NCBI GenBank assembly: GCA_037176845.1
Contig: JAYKXP010000147.1
Location: 1 to 64,000, forward strand
Direction: 5' to 3'
DNA length: 64,000 nt
Source: Paramarasmius palmivorus
Lineage: Eukaryota > Basidiomycota > Agaricomycetes > Agaricales > Marasmiaceae
The position numbers were made by a program, and so were the translations under genes. The notes under the pieces are model-generated. The model saw nothing but the letters and a program-made list of their open reading frames with translations, was not told the DNA's origin and ran no database searches. Positions 10,803 to 21,289 of the stretch are shown here, piece by piece. Each line of letters starts with the position of its first letter. Positions within the stretch are counted from its first letter, which is position 1.

Positions 10803-12574
10803 CAACAGTGGACGTAGGGCTCTGAAAAGAAGCCCTTGGTATCCTAGGCATCCGTCTGTCAGACGGGTCCTCAGGATTGGCTGACGCTTTGAAGGCTGTG
10901 GGTCCGGATCAGTCTGATCAGACGTGTTTGCAATGGCCTGGCATTTTGGAATTTCTTGTCGCTGTTGTGCTGTACCTTAGGCCAATTTGCCTAATCCAGC
11001 AATCAAGGTGAACATTGGGAGAACATGCAGGTTATCTGGGATAAAAAGGGAGAAATGAGCAGAAATACCGAGGCTACATATACAAGCGAAGGCTGTCTGA
11101 AAAGACACCGTCGTCTTTTCAGACAGCCTTGTACGTAAGGACATTGTCACGAGTATTGATGCGTGGTGCGCGGAATACATACCACACTGCTGCGTTTCTC
11201 GGAAATCATACATAGGAACTTGGATATGCCTGACGTGCATTGTGAACTAATTCATTAGCATTTGCATAGGATGCACTGGTCCGCGTGGTGATCGCGATGA
11301 AGACAAATCGCTGTAAAGAGTCGTCGACTGTACTCGTAGATCATTCGTGAGAATAAACAAGGAGTGCTCAATAAAAAAAGAATTTTCGGGTTAGAACTCT
11401 AGCATTTCTCATGTATTTGCAGCATTTGTAGCTAGAAATCATATGAAAACTTCTGGGAGACCATGCGGAAAGACACAAGAAAGATCCCTGAACGGGCGTC
11501 CATTGAGCGCTAATATTTCGGTTGCACAACCTGGCAAAACCAAAAAAAAATTGGAACATGCGAATCACAGCTCGAGAGGACTAGATATTGTATGTAATGT
11601 GTAACACTATGTTGTGGATGTGTAAGAAAATTTAACAGGCCAAAATGAGCTGATTTAATATCATCAGGTCAAAAGCTGGTTTTATGCTGCGTTCAACTGT
11701 ACGAGTTACAAACGGATGTACTTAACCTTCCAGTATCTTCTGCCAGCTCGTCGTGATCAGTGAGTTGACTTCTTGTTAAATAGCTTCAATTGCAGCATAA
11801 TACATGCTACAGAACTTACGCCACTGATTATGTGCCGCAAGAGGCAGGAAAAGCACAGTTCTACGTGTTTATTTTTTTCGGTTGTACACGTCGCATCTGG
11901 GCGACCTTCAAATACACATCAAAGCAAGTGCCGTATATTATGGTACATCTACTATATAGACAGATCTCCTCATATCCTTTGAGCTTGTTGGTTGTAGAAT
12001 ATGAATTGCCACAGTAAATTGATATGTGGCCAGTATGTTTTGGTCTAACGACATATATCAGTGTAGGTTCTGACCCAGAGACAAAGATATCATGAATTAC
12101 AGTACTCGGAACAGTTGGGATACTTCATTGTCAAGTGGTAACATTTAGATTGTGGATTACATTCACTGTCAGGACTGAATACATGTCAAACGGAAAAGAC
12201 AGAAAATAAAATTACATCCAAGTCATTCACGTCAAACCGCTGATCCTTGAGCGCTTGAGCAACAGGTCCGGGTCCAAATGATCCGCTGTATCCCAACAAA
12301 CTACAGGGATAGGTTTTTAAAGGGTCGGAGGGGAAAGGTATGTCATTGTCAAACACAGAGAACATAGAAAAAGCCGAAAGTAAACTATCATGACTCCATG
12401 AGAACCCTGCCACACAGCCCGCAGCGTACTGTATTTCCTCGAGGTGACGGCTGTTCTCCTTTTGGAAGGTGCCGTCTTGTAAGACACCCAGGCCCCTGGA
12501 AACCCTGCACCTGTCTGACAGACGGTCGGCTAGGATTCCAAGGCTTTCTTTTCAGACCGCTACATGGACTCCTC
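10803..12574. mobile_element. 1.77-kb non-autonomous hAT-like element
   Basis: Absent from the equivalent site in copy B, so the borders are well defined. It is flanked by CGAGTAA (10,796-10,802 and 12,575-12,581); with one mismatch the duplication is 8 bp. The ends form an imperfect inverted repeat of about 70 bp with shared blocks TCTGAAAAGAA, GCC(C)TTGG and CCGTCTGTCAGAC. The left end CAACAGTGG resembles hAT termini. No transposase frame is present. The open frames inside (for example 10,977-11,240 minus, 11,773-11,982 plus) show no domain, so the element probably depends on a transposase encoded elsewhere. Confidence 0.7.
11089..11130. repeat. Perfect hairpin, 18-bp arms, inside the hAT-like element
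   Basis: AAGGCTGTCTGAAAAGAC at 11,089-11,106 and its exact reverse complement at 11,113-11,130 enclose a 6-base loop. The arm contains TCTGAAAAGA, which is also found in both terminal inverted repeats of the element, so this looks like an internal, back-to-back copy of a terminal motif. Confidence 0.75.
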
Positions 12575-13497
12575 CGAGTAAGCGGAGAACTAGGGAAGAC
12601 CTAGCCAGAAAATAGATAGCGAGCGATGAACGGAACGTGGCGGGGAACAAGAGAATGAGAGAACGCGTTACACGAGTCTCACCCGACTCTTCCGCTATTC
12701 AGCTTGAAATCTTCAAAGCCGGCGCATATTAGTACAACGCCGGTCTCGTAGATCCAGGTCCCGATCTCGAACGGGAAGGTCTATCTGTGCATGTCTGGGC
12801 ACGGTCAAACGCCGCCGAGATCAGAACTGCCTCAATATAAATCGATGCAACCGTACATCTTGAAGTTATGAGAATCTGAATGATTACATCCATTACTGTT
12901 GTTCACAAAGGATTCGTCGGGATACTTACACTGGCGTAGTTATCACAAACACGTTCTTCCAACATTCTTCATGTTTTACAACTTGCAATCTAGATAAACG
13001 ATACAGTAATCTCAGCTCAAGTCGAAAAGGTGAAGATACTGAATATGGGGATGCGATAAAGGAAAGGAACTGCAAGTCGTGTACCAAAACGGATAACGAA
13101 GAGGAATAGCGGAGTAAGTGGTGGCGACCAAAGTGGACGATAGTTTCGTACTACAGTACGACCTGCATTGGGTAAACGGAAGAAGTAATGTTATGTGTCG
13201 CGTAGGAATGGGAAGACGGTCTTTGACTCTTTGACCCAAAGCAGAGTAGAGTCGGAGCAGAGAGTAACCAACAGAAAGAACAGACAGAGAGGTGTGATAA
13301 GAGAATAGAGGAGAAACGTACAAAGGACAACTACCCTAGGCATTAATCATAACCGAACGCCTACCACCTTCACCCTGCTAGTATGTATAACTTCTGATGA
13401 CATTGAACGCGTCCCAAGTCAAAGATGTCTGTGAAAGAAGCAAATAGAGGGTCCGAAGCGAACAAGGCACGAAATCGGCGTCGCGCTGATTACAGCT

Positions 13498-15049
13498 GCC
13501 AATCAGCAAAACGGTTGATCCAACTTGGATTACTTGACAAGGAAAAAATCACTTGGTAAGGAACGAAAGTGGCTTTTTACTTGGCAAGCGACACTTACTT
13601 GCCGGTCAACTAACTCTCTCCTGGGAAACGATACTTTGACTTGAGAAAATCTACTTTTACTTGGGATACATTCAAATTGCCCCAAAACCATCCATTTCCG
13701 CTGCGGTGCTCTCGCTGCAGCCTTCCTACCAGACAAGGCAGAGATTATAATTACTCCTCTCATTATCGCACCCGGCTCTAAACCCGCGACGAACCATGAC
13801 ACCCGAACATCTTGCAAATGACGTTCTCCACCTCGTTCGAGTAATGTCATAGTCCTATGGAAGTTTCAGTCTTCAATCAGTAGGGTCGGTATCGATCACG
13901 TACATTCTAAAGACAAGAGCCCATAATCCCTAAATTCGTCTTCGGAGGTGATCTGAGTGCAAGTGATCCGGCGGTCAGCATAAGTAACATGGTGACAATA
14001 AGACCACATACCATGTGCCACTCCTGACTCTCTGGCATTCTTCGTTCAAGTTCCAGGTCGTACACGGAGAAGGCTATGGTAGAATCAGCAAATGGAAAGT
14101 TCAAGTCAACGAAGTGACACGTACTTGGTTTTCTCTCTCGCGCCTGATCGTGACTACACCGACGAGGATTGTTAGGTTCTACAGCTAGAAATATTTAGCA
14201 TAGAACACATAGCCAAACAATGCAACGTACCAATTCCACCGCCTGATGTTTGCCATCACAGTACCTCTTGCGTGCTCTTTCAATGTCTCGTACAAGGCCT
14301 AGGACCCCTCCTTGATATAACACTTCCGTGGCTAGAACCAAGATCTGACATCAGTATCGGAGTGAGGAAGACATGATTCGCACACACCGTGCTGTGTTGG
14401 TTTTGTCTTCCTTGCCTAGTGTGACATTGTGAGATGGACTACGAATAGGTTCAGCCATTTCAATAAAAAGAGTAACGAATCCCATACCTTGGATTTTCGA
14501 GGATACAGGAAGGGAGTGGTTATTGGAAGTGATGAGCATAATGGGAACAAGATGGGAGAGCGATGGGAAGAAGAGAAATTTTACGCGTGGGAATGGCGGC
14601 TCTACTCCATGACTCATGCTGCGAACCACCCCGGTCCAGGACTTCAACGTTTCAATGTTCAACAGCAACTTCCGCCGGAGTCGTGTCCCGTCGTTTAACT
14701 TTCTCTCCTGCATTCAAACATTCACCCTCATGCCTTTGCCATGGTACGCGTAGTTTCCACCTAGTTTTCGTGTCCCTTGTGTATCTATAAACTCTGAACG
14801 TTCTGAACTTCAAATTCACGCCTTCAACTCACCAGTGTCGGGACGACCGGGACTGCTATGCAAACTGGAGGTTTAGCGATAGTTTCCAAGCAAATGCTTT
14901 CTGAGCAAGCAAATTCATACAAATTCAAGGAATCTGACAGCGTCCCAAGCGAAACCATGTGGAAATCAGCCCCAAGTAACGGAAAACAAGCGCAAGATCA
15001 CGGAAATAAGCAAAAGCGGTCTCAAGCTGAACGGGCCGTTTTGCTGATG
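13498..15049. mobile_element. 1.55-kb non-autonomous element with ATCAGCAAAACGG ends
   Basis: Copy B of the duplication joins directly across this position (near 47,147). The ends are inverted: ATCAGCAAAACGG at 13,502-13,514 and its complement at 15,036-15,048. About 170 bp of the left subterminal region carries repeated ACTTGG/ACTTG; the right subterminal region carries CAAG-type motifs in the opposite sense. The target duplication is short or blurred. No transposase is visible; open frames inside lack domains. Confidence 0.6.
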
Positions 15050-15469
15050 TGGGAGCACCAGATGGATAAGGTAGCAAATCATCTTCGGGACAGGAGGAAC
15101 GAAAGGACGATAGCTAGAAATTGCTGGTTATAAGAGGCGAAAGCAGGTGAAATGCGGCGGCGAAGGATGTTGGGGTTCAATGCGAATCGTCGAGTTTCTT
15201 CGATACTTGAGATTCAGTTAAACGTTAATAGATGAACTCTAGGCATGAAAACGCACAGGAAGCTGCTTGCGCAACTGAACTCTGGCCTTGACGCTATCTG
15301 GCACATGCGGGGTCGTATGCACTGCGAGCAGCGTGATCCAGGTAGCGGTTCGTTGGGCGATTCGTGATATGTCAGCCCTGTAATGTCCAAAAGGTGTCGT
15401 TGAGGAGCTTCACCGGTATATGATGGCCATGGCTCTGGAAGGTCTTCGTTCGGATACACGAGCAAGGAT

Positions 15470-16505
15470 TCTATTGAAATCGACTTCAAAATTATTCTTG
15501 TATCGAAAACGCGGATTGACTACTCACCTTGCACCAACCCGCAGGCTACGATCGACACTCTTCATTAGATAGCATCCGTAATCTCGACTACGACTAGTCT
15601 TCCTGTTTGAATGCTCCATAGTTGCAAGATTCGATATTTAAATTCGGCAATGTTGGACGTAACGAACAGAGAGGACGGAAGCAGGCACTTCGCGCCGGGA
15701 GATAGCATATCAGGGTAGAAGAGGATAAGGCAATTGTGAATGAGTGGCTGGTAGTGAGTATTTGATGTTACGTTCCTGTCGTCAGGAGAGCGGAAAGAGG
15801 GGGAAACAACCCATATGACCTCCTGCTGGAATCGAACAGGTTGGCGGCACGCGTATGAACAGTGTTGTTGCGTCGAGAAGAGCAAATTAGAGGGCGGGTG
15901 TAGGCTGCGCAGGGAGTTGGCAGATATAAGGGCAAGAATTCCACTGAAAAACGATGTTAGGATGGTTTTTGTATCGAAAGTGTGGATCGATAACTCGCCT
16001 TGCACCCATACCCGTCGGCTATGAGTCTTCTCAAAGCTCTTCACAAGACCGCATTCCCTCTACTACAACCAATGTTCCTGTTCGGACAGTCGACAGCTGC
16101 AAACGTCGACCTTGGGGCATCAAAGTCGGCGATGTGGTGAACTGAGAGGATAGGAGGAGGCTCTCCATGCACGGCATATTACGGTCAAGGAGGACAAGAG
16201 GACATGGGAACTGTGAAAAGGAGCCAGTGTCGGAGTGTGATATTGTGACGCTTCTTGTCGGCAGGAGATCGTTGATTAGAAAGGAAAGGGAGGGCATCGA
16301 CACAGAAGACCTTCTGATTGCGAAGTACACATCTGCGGCAGTCGTTACGTCGAAGGGAGCGAGTGAGAGGACGGATGTAGGCTGTGCAGGGAGCTGGCGG
16401 ATATAGGAGACTGGGTTTGACTGACGAACGAGGTTGGGATGGTTCGGAGAGAAACGTGTGGAATAAATACTCACCTTGCACCAATAATCGCCGGAGTCTT
16501 CTCAA
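15470..16505. repeat. Tandem repeat, unit about 470 bp, copy A
   Basis: The motif CTCACCTTGCACCAA with its flanks recurs at about 15,525, 15,993 and 16,470 (spacing 468 and 477). Following bases stay similar for most of the unit. The last unit is cut short where the membrane-protein relic begins. Read on the minus strand, each unit carries a GTGCAAG/GTGAG junction resembling an exon end, and open frames span the units (15,565-16,044 and 16,031-16,474 minus), but I do not recognise a protein. Confidence 0.6.
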
Positions 16506-18117
16506 ATTCTTCACGCTGCTCGGGTACTTGCTGCTAGCTTCTATCTGGTGCGGAAGAGTGATGAACCGAGGAAATGGCAGAACCGATGGCATCCGGCAGT
16601 CTTCTTTTACCAGAACGCTGAATCGATGGTTATTGCAATATTTGCGCCGGAATTCATGATACTATGGCCAATGAGCCAGCGGGAGAAGGCGAAGGAGATC
16701 GGAGAAAAGTTCGAAAGTGCGTGTTCAGTTTATTCCCGGTGCCTAGCTAATGCTCTTCTGGCAGAGTACGGCTGGGGAATGACACACGGCTTTCTCGTGA
16801 TTATGGGACGTTTCACGCTACATGATAGAGACCTCTGTGGGTATTTATGGGATGCTTCTAGGGGAGATAAATACGGAGTAGTTGAGCATGGACAAGTCAG
16901 ATCGCGGATCAGCACGAGTACGTGCAGAAGGAACCAGGGCATAATCGCATATTCCTCAGCCGCACCCAGTTCAGGTAAGTCCGTGTCGAAATTGGTTGTC
17001 ATTGACATGCTGATCTGATGTTCCTATACAAGATACCAACGACACAACAAGGAACACGATGTTCCTTCCGGTACGGTTCACAACGGCTTTGATACAGCAG
17101 CACTTCTCACACGAGATACAGGAAAGACTTCTACTCATCTATACCCCATCGGATGCACCATGCCTTCTCAAATTCCTCGTCGCTGAGGGATACATCACCA
17201 TCACCGAAGTCGAAATCAAAGCCCGAAGTCACACCGACTTTATCTCCAGATCCGTCGCAGTAATTTTCAAATCACCTGGGTCATCGCTCGTGCCGTAGAA
17301 GGTATAGCCATCACAGAAATCGAAGCCATCACCGTTGGTTTCGCCCTTTATAACTTGGGCACTTGTAGGTTATCCTGTTTGGGTGTATTGGCGCCAAACG
17401 AAGATGTACAATTGAGAGTCATGCGATCTAGAGCATGTGCCGCGACGGAGCCCTTGCAATCATCAACTACATCTACGCTAGCAATTTCTCCAAACGACAC
17501 CCTGAAACATTATTCTTCTGACTGTTACTCTTTCTGATTTCGGTCCCATGGCACACCTCAACGTGCTGGATTTTCCTTCAGGATGAAGATGTCGAAGACC
17601 GCAGATATATGACGATCCCCGTATCCTTCATACTCCACAGAGATCCTCTCTACATCGTCTATGGGATACCAGCTTTCCTTGGCGCCGTGCATTGTATCCC
17701 ATACCGAACATGTACTTTGGCGTATTTCCGCTACGCGGGGGTTTTACGTGGTTATCTGAGCTTGGATATGCCTAGTGTCCCGGTTATGCGTTCCCTGGCG
17801 TATGTTGTGGTTCGTGTTCTTGCGTTGATGGCCCCGAGGGATCTTCCGATGAGTGCGTATCGGAATGGTCAGTGGACGATGTTCGTCCCGAATATTGGGT
17901 GGTTGTGGTTTTGATTGATGAGTGAATTGGTTAGCTGATGTTTTCTTTGACTGTTCTAGGTACTACTGCATGTGTCGTTCATCTGATTACACATTCATTA
18001 TATACCTACTCGTTCTCGTTGCTATCTGTATTCCGTCCAGCCTTGCTAGCCGTGTCTTCGTCGCTGATTGTATGATTCGAATAGACATTCTGTTTCGATC
18101 TTCTGTTATGAATTCGT
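16505..18117 (+). pseudogene. Membrane-protein relic, 5' end missing (copy A)
   Basis: Homologous to the intact genes at 25,143-26,831 and 40,237-41,986. It starts within exon 1 at a residue pattern like RWHPAVFFYQNAESMVIAIF (after about residue 65 of the intact proteins), so the signal peptide and first membrane segment are absent. Exon 2 follows (EYGWGMTHGFLVIMGRF), then KFLVAEGYITITEVEIKARS near 17,165-17,224. The frame then breaks several times. The C-terminal part is readable as YIVYGIPAFLGAVHCIPY (17,638-17,691) to SAYRNGQWTMFVPNIG, and a final short exon may lie at 17,960-18,117. Sequence and order leave no doubt about the family; the breaks make it non-functional. Confidence 0.75.
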
Positions 18118-19515
18118 AGGCAATCTTAAGCTTTCGAAGATGGACAGAGAGATCGTGCCTAAGAATGCTTGTAATCCAACGAGTACAACCTTGTAGGTTT
18201 GCTAATTCAGGGTCAGACTGCCATTATCACAGGAAAAATTGACACTCCTTCGAAATGTTGGCTATAGATGAACGCTCGCAGGAACAGGGCTCATCAACTC
18301 GAACCAGAAGATCTCTTTGTTTGGCCGGTACGATATCCTTCTTCATGGTACGCTCATTTTCTAACTTTCTCGTCTAGAGACTCGTTCTGTTAGTATCATA
18401 CCAGATTCAAAACGCTACCGTGAATCAAGCAAGGCTTCACATCGTTCGAACAATTTCCTAGCTATTGACGTTGTCCTGACCTTTAGGTTTCGATGAATGT
18501 GTCGGAACAGTAAGTATTGATGCTCCTAACTATGGAACCCTTGAACGCTAACAGCTCTTCAAGGCTCTCTGCGTCAGTTTTACGTTCTTCCTGAGTTGTG
18601 CATCACGGTATATGGCGCCTGAGGTATGTAATGCTGTTCTTATTAACCTCGCTACAAGACTCTTACAAGTACTCGAGCCTCGGTGAAGCTTTGGACTCGG
18701 GTCGCGATTTGTGATCTGAGCGACTAGCTGCCTTGAGGATATGTTCATTGTATAGCTCGTACACGCGATATTCGCGCTATAGATACGTTTTCTTCTCTCG
18801 TGAATCATACTGGTGTAGCGTTGAACGTTGAAACAGCTAGATTGAGATCCGTGAAATGGTGAAACCTCCAGTTCAACGTTTGTGGGTAGTGTATACGGCG
18901 GAGATCGTGGATTCGATAAGTGATGCCCTTCTTTCTCTCGATCTCATGCTTACCATTTCGCTCTAGGTCGTTCTGAGCTCCATGACCATGAACGGGGCTA
19001 CTCTAAGGCTGTCACGGTCTTCAGCATTCAGGTCCGTATATACTTTCCCTGCGATGACGTTTGTCTAGCTGGTTCTTTGACATTTTCTTCTCGATTGATC
19101 TCAAGATGTTCAGGGTTCGATGGAAGATTCGCACAAGATGATTACTTTTTGGGTTATCTCAACGTGTCATGTTGATATGAGACATCCATCCACCCATCCA
19201 AGAGCTCACGCGAACAAAAACATCTCTCAACGTAGCTCTGGTTTTGTGTGTGCTGACGGTTATGATACCTGATACCTTTCGACGCAAATAACTGGGTGAA
19301 TGATCAGCGCCACAATAATTCATTCGTCACGGTTCGGTGCTTTGGGAAGCGTACGGTGTGATACAAATCTCGAGAAACCGAAATTGGAGAGGCTCCGTCT
19401 TGTAGGTTTACGGCTTTCGGAAAAGAATTTGAAGGGGTTTGCTTTGAAAGGCTGGGGCGTAAGCCTTTGATCCTACTTCAAATCGATGAGACGATGCTCA
19501 TGCTCTGGCTATGCC
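18118..19515. other. Gene-free flank of copy A; holds the KDZ empty site
   Basis: No gene is supported. This stretch aligns with 49,620-50,203 and then, without the KDZ element, with 62,903-63,870. The position equivalent to the KDZ insertion is near 18,672-18,685 (CTCGGTGAAGCTTTGGACTC), which reads through uninterrupted. Confidence 0.6.
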
Positions 19516-21289
19516 AGAAGGTATAGAATAGTCCTCAGTCAAGCCTGAGAGACCGTAGCATCGATCTGTGTACATCAGCTATTCCACCAGATCTCAGTTT
19601 CTGGCCTGCGGTATACTCTCAGATTCGCCCGCAACTTCGAGTTTAGAACCGAAGCGAAAGAAGGACAGCAGACTTCGGGATGTGACTCGGAGGAGATCAA
19701 ATATTGAGGCAAGAAACCCATGAATGCTTCTGGGTTCAATGGTCTGTGCATTACGGGGTACACGAAAGCCCAATTGTGAGATGTTTTGAGTAGCTTGGAC
19801 TCGACATCTTACGGAAAGGGTCGGGGGACTTGAAATCGTTGAACGTTGACCATTCGCATTGAAGTCGATACTGTAGAGTAAACAAGGAACCTGGAAGATT
19901 AAAAACTTAATCGAGTGGAATTGCTTTTGCATGATTTGCAGCCGGAAAGAGGTGAAACCAGAGTCCGAACTCGACCTATCTATCTCGGCGAGCGAAGCTC
20001 CAGTAGAAGCTCTGCGGAGAAGACGATCCAGGGATAATTGTCGGGAAGATGTGCCGACAAGGAAATGAAATAGCCGAAATAGGACATCATGGTGATGGCG
20101 ACAAAAGAAGCGTTGTCGTCGTGGGAAACGATGCTGACACCATTTTTGCATTGCGACGACCACGACCATCGTCATCGACATCTTTTTTGCCCTTCTCATC
20201 TAACCCACGACGACGCAAATGGATCCCAGTTGTTAATGGTGTGTCGCTACCCTTATGATAGTCTGCTTCTTCCCGTGTCGACGCTTTTCTTCTCTAGGTT
20301 TTTTTTTCCAATTTTTCCTCTAGACACTATCCCGGGGCTCTGAGTTAGGCATCTTTTAGTGTCTAGCATGGGCTGTGATGCAAGGAGGCAACGCTGAATA
20401 TCGAATGCTGGGCTCGCAATTCGGTGCGTCATCGTGTCATGTTCTTTTCTTTTCGAGGTCGTTGTGCTGACGCGGGCGATTTGCAGGTGTTCTATACCTC
20501 GTCGGTGTTGGAAAGCCCCATTTCCATCGGTATAGCAGGCGTCAGGATCAAGAATTTTGGTACTTGGCCGTCGTGAAGAACGTGCAGGAGGCTTGAAGCG
20601 GATGTTTTGGTGTCATGTTGGGCGAGAAAGTCATTGGGTTGGGAGTCAAAGCGTCCTACAAATTCGATGTATGTCACGGTCATCTATTCCATATCTCCCC
20701 TTGAAATACCTAACGATGTCTCTGCAAGCTATCTCCCAGGCGAGCGTATTCAAGATCCGAGGAGCAGACGCCAATCAGAAGCAAAACACTGGCAGCACAA
20801 GTGCAACCTTCAAGACGTCACGCTTGCATGTTAGATCTTCGTTGTTGGGACATCTTGATGCAACGCTCGGAAATGATGAAGATTGAGGTTTTCTTGGGGT
20901 ATAGCTCAACAAGAGCGTAGACTGGGACATATCCAGGAAGGGCAATCTTATCAGGTAGGCTTTCTGCGGCCATGTTTCATAATATCTTGATACTTACAAC
21001 CTGCATAGTGAAACAGGCTCTGTTTTCATAGGGAACCAAGCGAAAGCAATACCAGACATGGGGAATACAGGTAGTAAGCTGGATGGAAGGTTATGAGGAA
21101 GTACGACACAGTAGTCATAAGGCGTACCTTGGATCAGACCTTTGGAACTGTGGCTGTTGTGGATATCAATAGCTAATTGGCCCCGATACTAAGACGGGTG
21201 TTTTAACCTGTTAGCTGGAAGACGACGCTACCTTTTGAATCTTGTGAATTCAAAGCCATCGTTTCCCTATCAGCTCTTGTGCCAGCGAG
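19516..21289. other. Gene-free, partly repeated stretch
   Basis: No gene is supported. The segment around 20,100-20,220 (GAAGCGTTGTCGTCGTGGGA and neighbours) recurs near 37,058-37,140, pointing to another old duplicated block upstream of the multi-exon family copies at 21.3 and 38.2 kb. Open frames such as 19,594-20,199 minus have no recognisable domain. Confidence 0.4.

Larger units (their letters stand above)
10650..19515. repeat. Segmental duplication, copy A
   Basis: Collinear with 46,095-50,203 plus 62,903-63,870 on the same strand. Anchors: 10,655-10,802 with 46,100-46,220; 12,582-12,780 with 46,220-46,410; 12,870-13,497 with 46,520-47,145; 15,050-15,230 with 47,155-47,330; 15,470-16,500 with 47,580-48,650; 17,600-18,900 with 49,100-50,203 and 62,910-63,100. 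The copies differ by many substitutions, so the duplication is old. Copy A has two element insertions (10,803-12,574 and about 13,498-15,049) that copy B lacks. Confidence 0.75.

Noticed and set aside
13530..13850. Minus-strand 106-codon frame inside the 1.55-kb element
   Set aside because: It lies over the ACTTGG subterminal repeats, has no domain and no splice context; repeats explain it.
18600..18800. Possible additional element at the KDZ empty site in copy A
   Set aside because: Copies A and B are collinear across it apart from the KDZ insertion; no inverted ends or duplication in copy A.
19594..20199. 201-codon minus-strand frame at 19.6-20.2 kb
   Set aside because: Composition is repetitive (His/Arg/Phe runs opposite CGTCGT repeats), and the matching region at 37 kb is not open; not supported as a gene.
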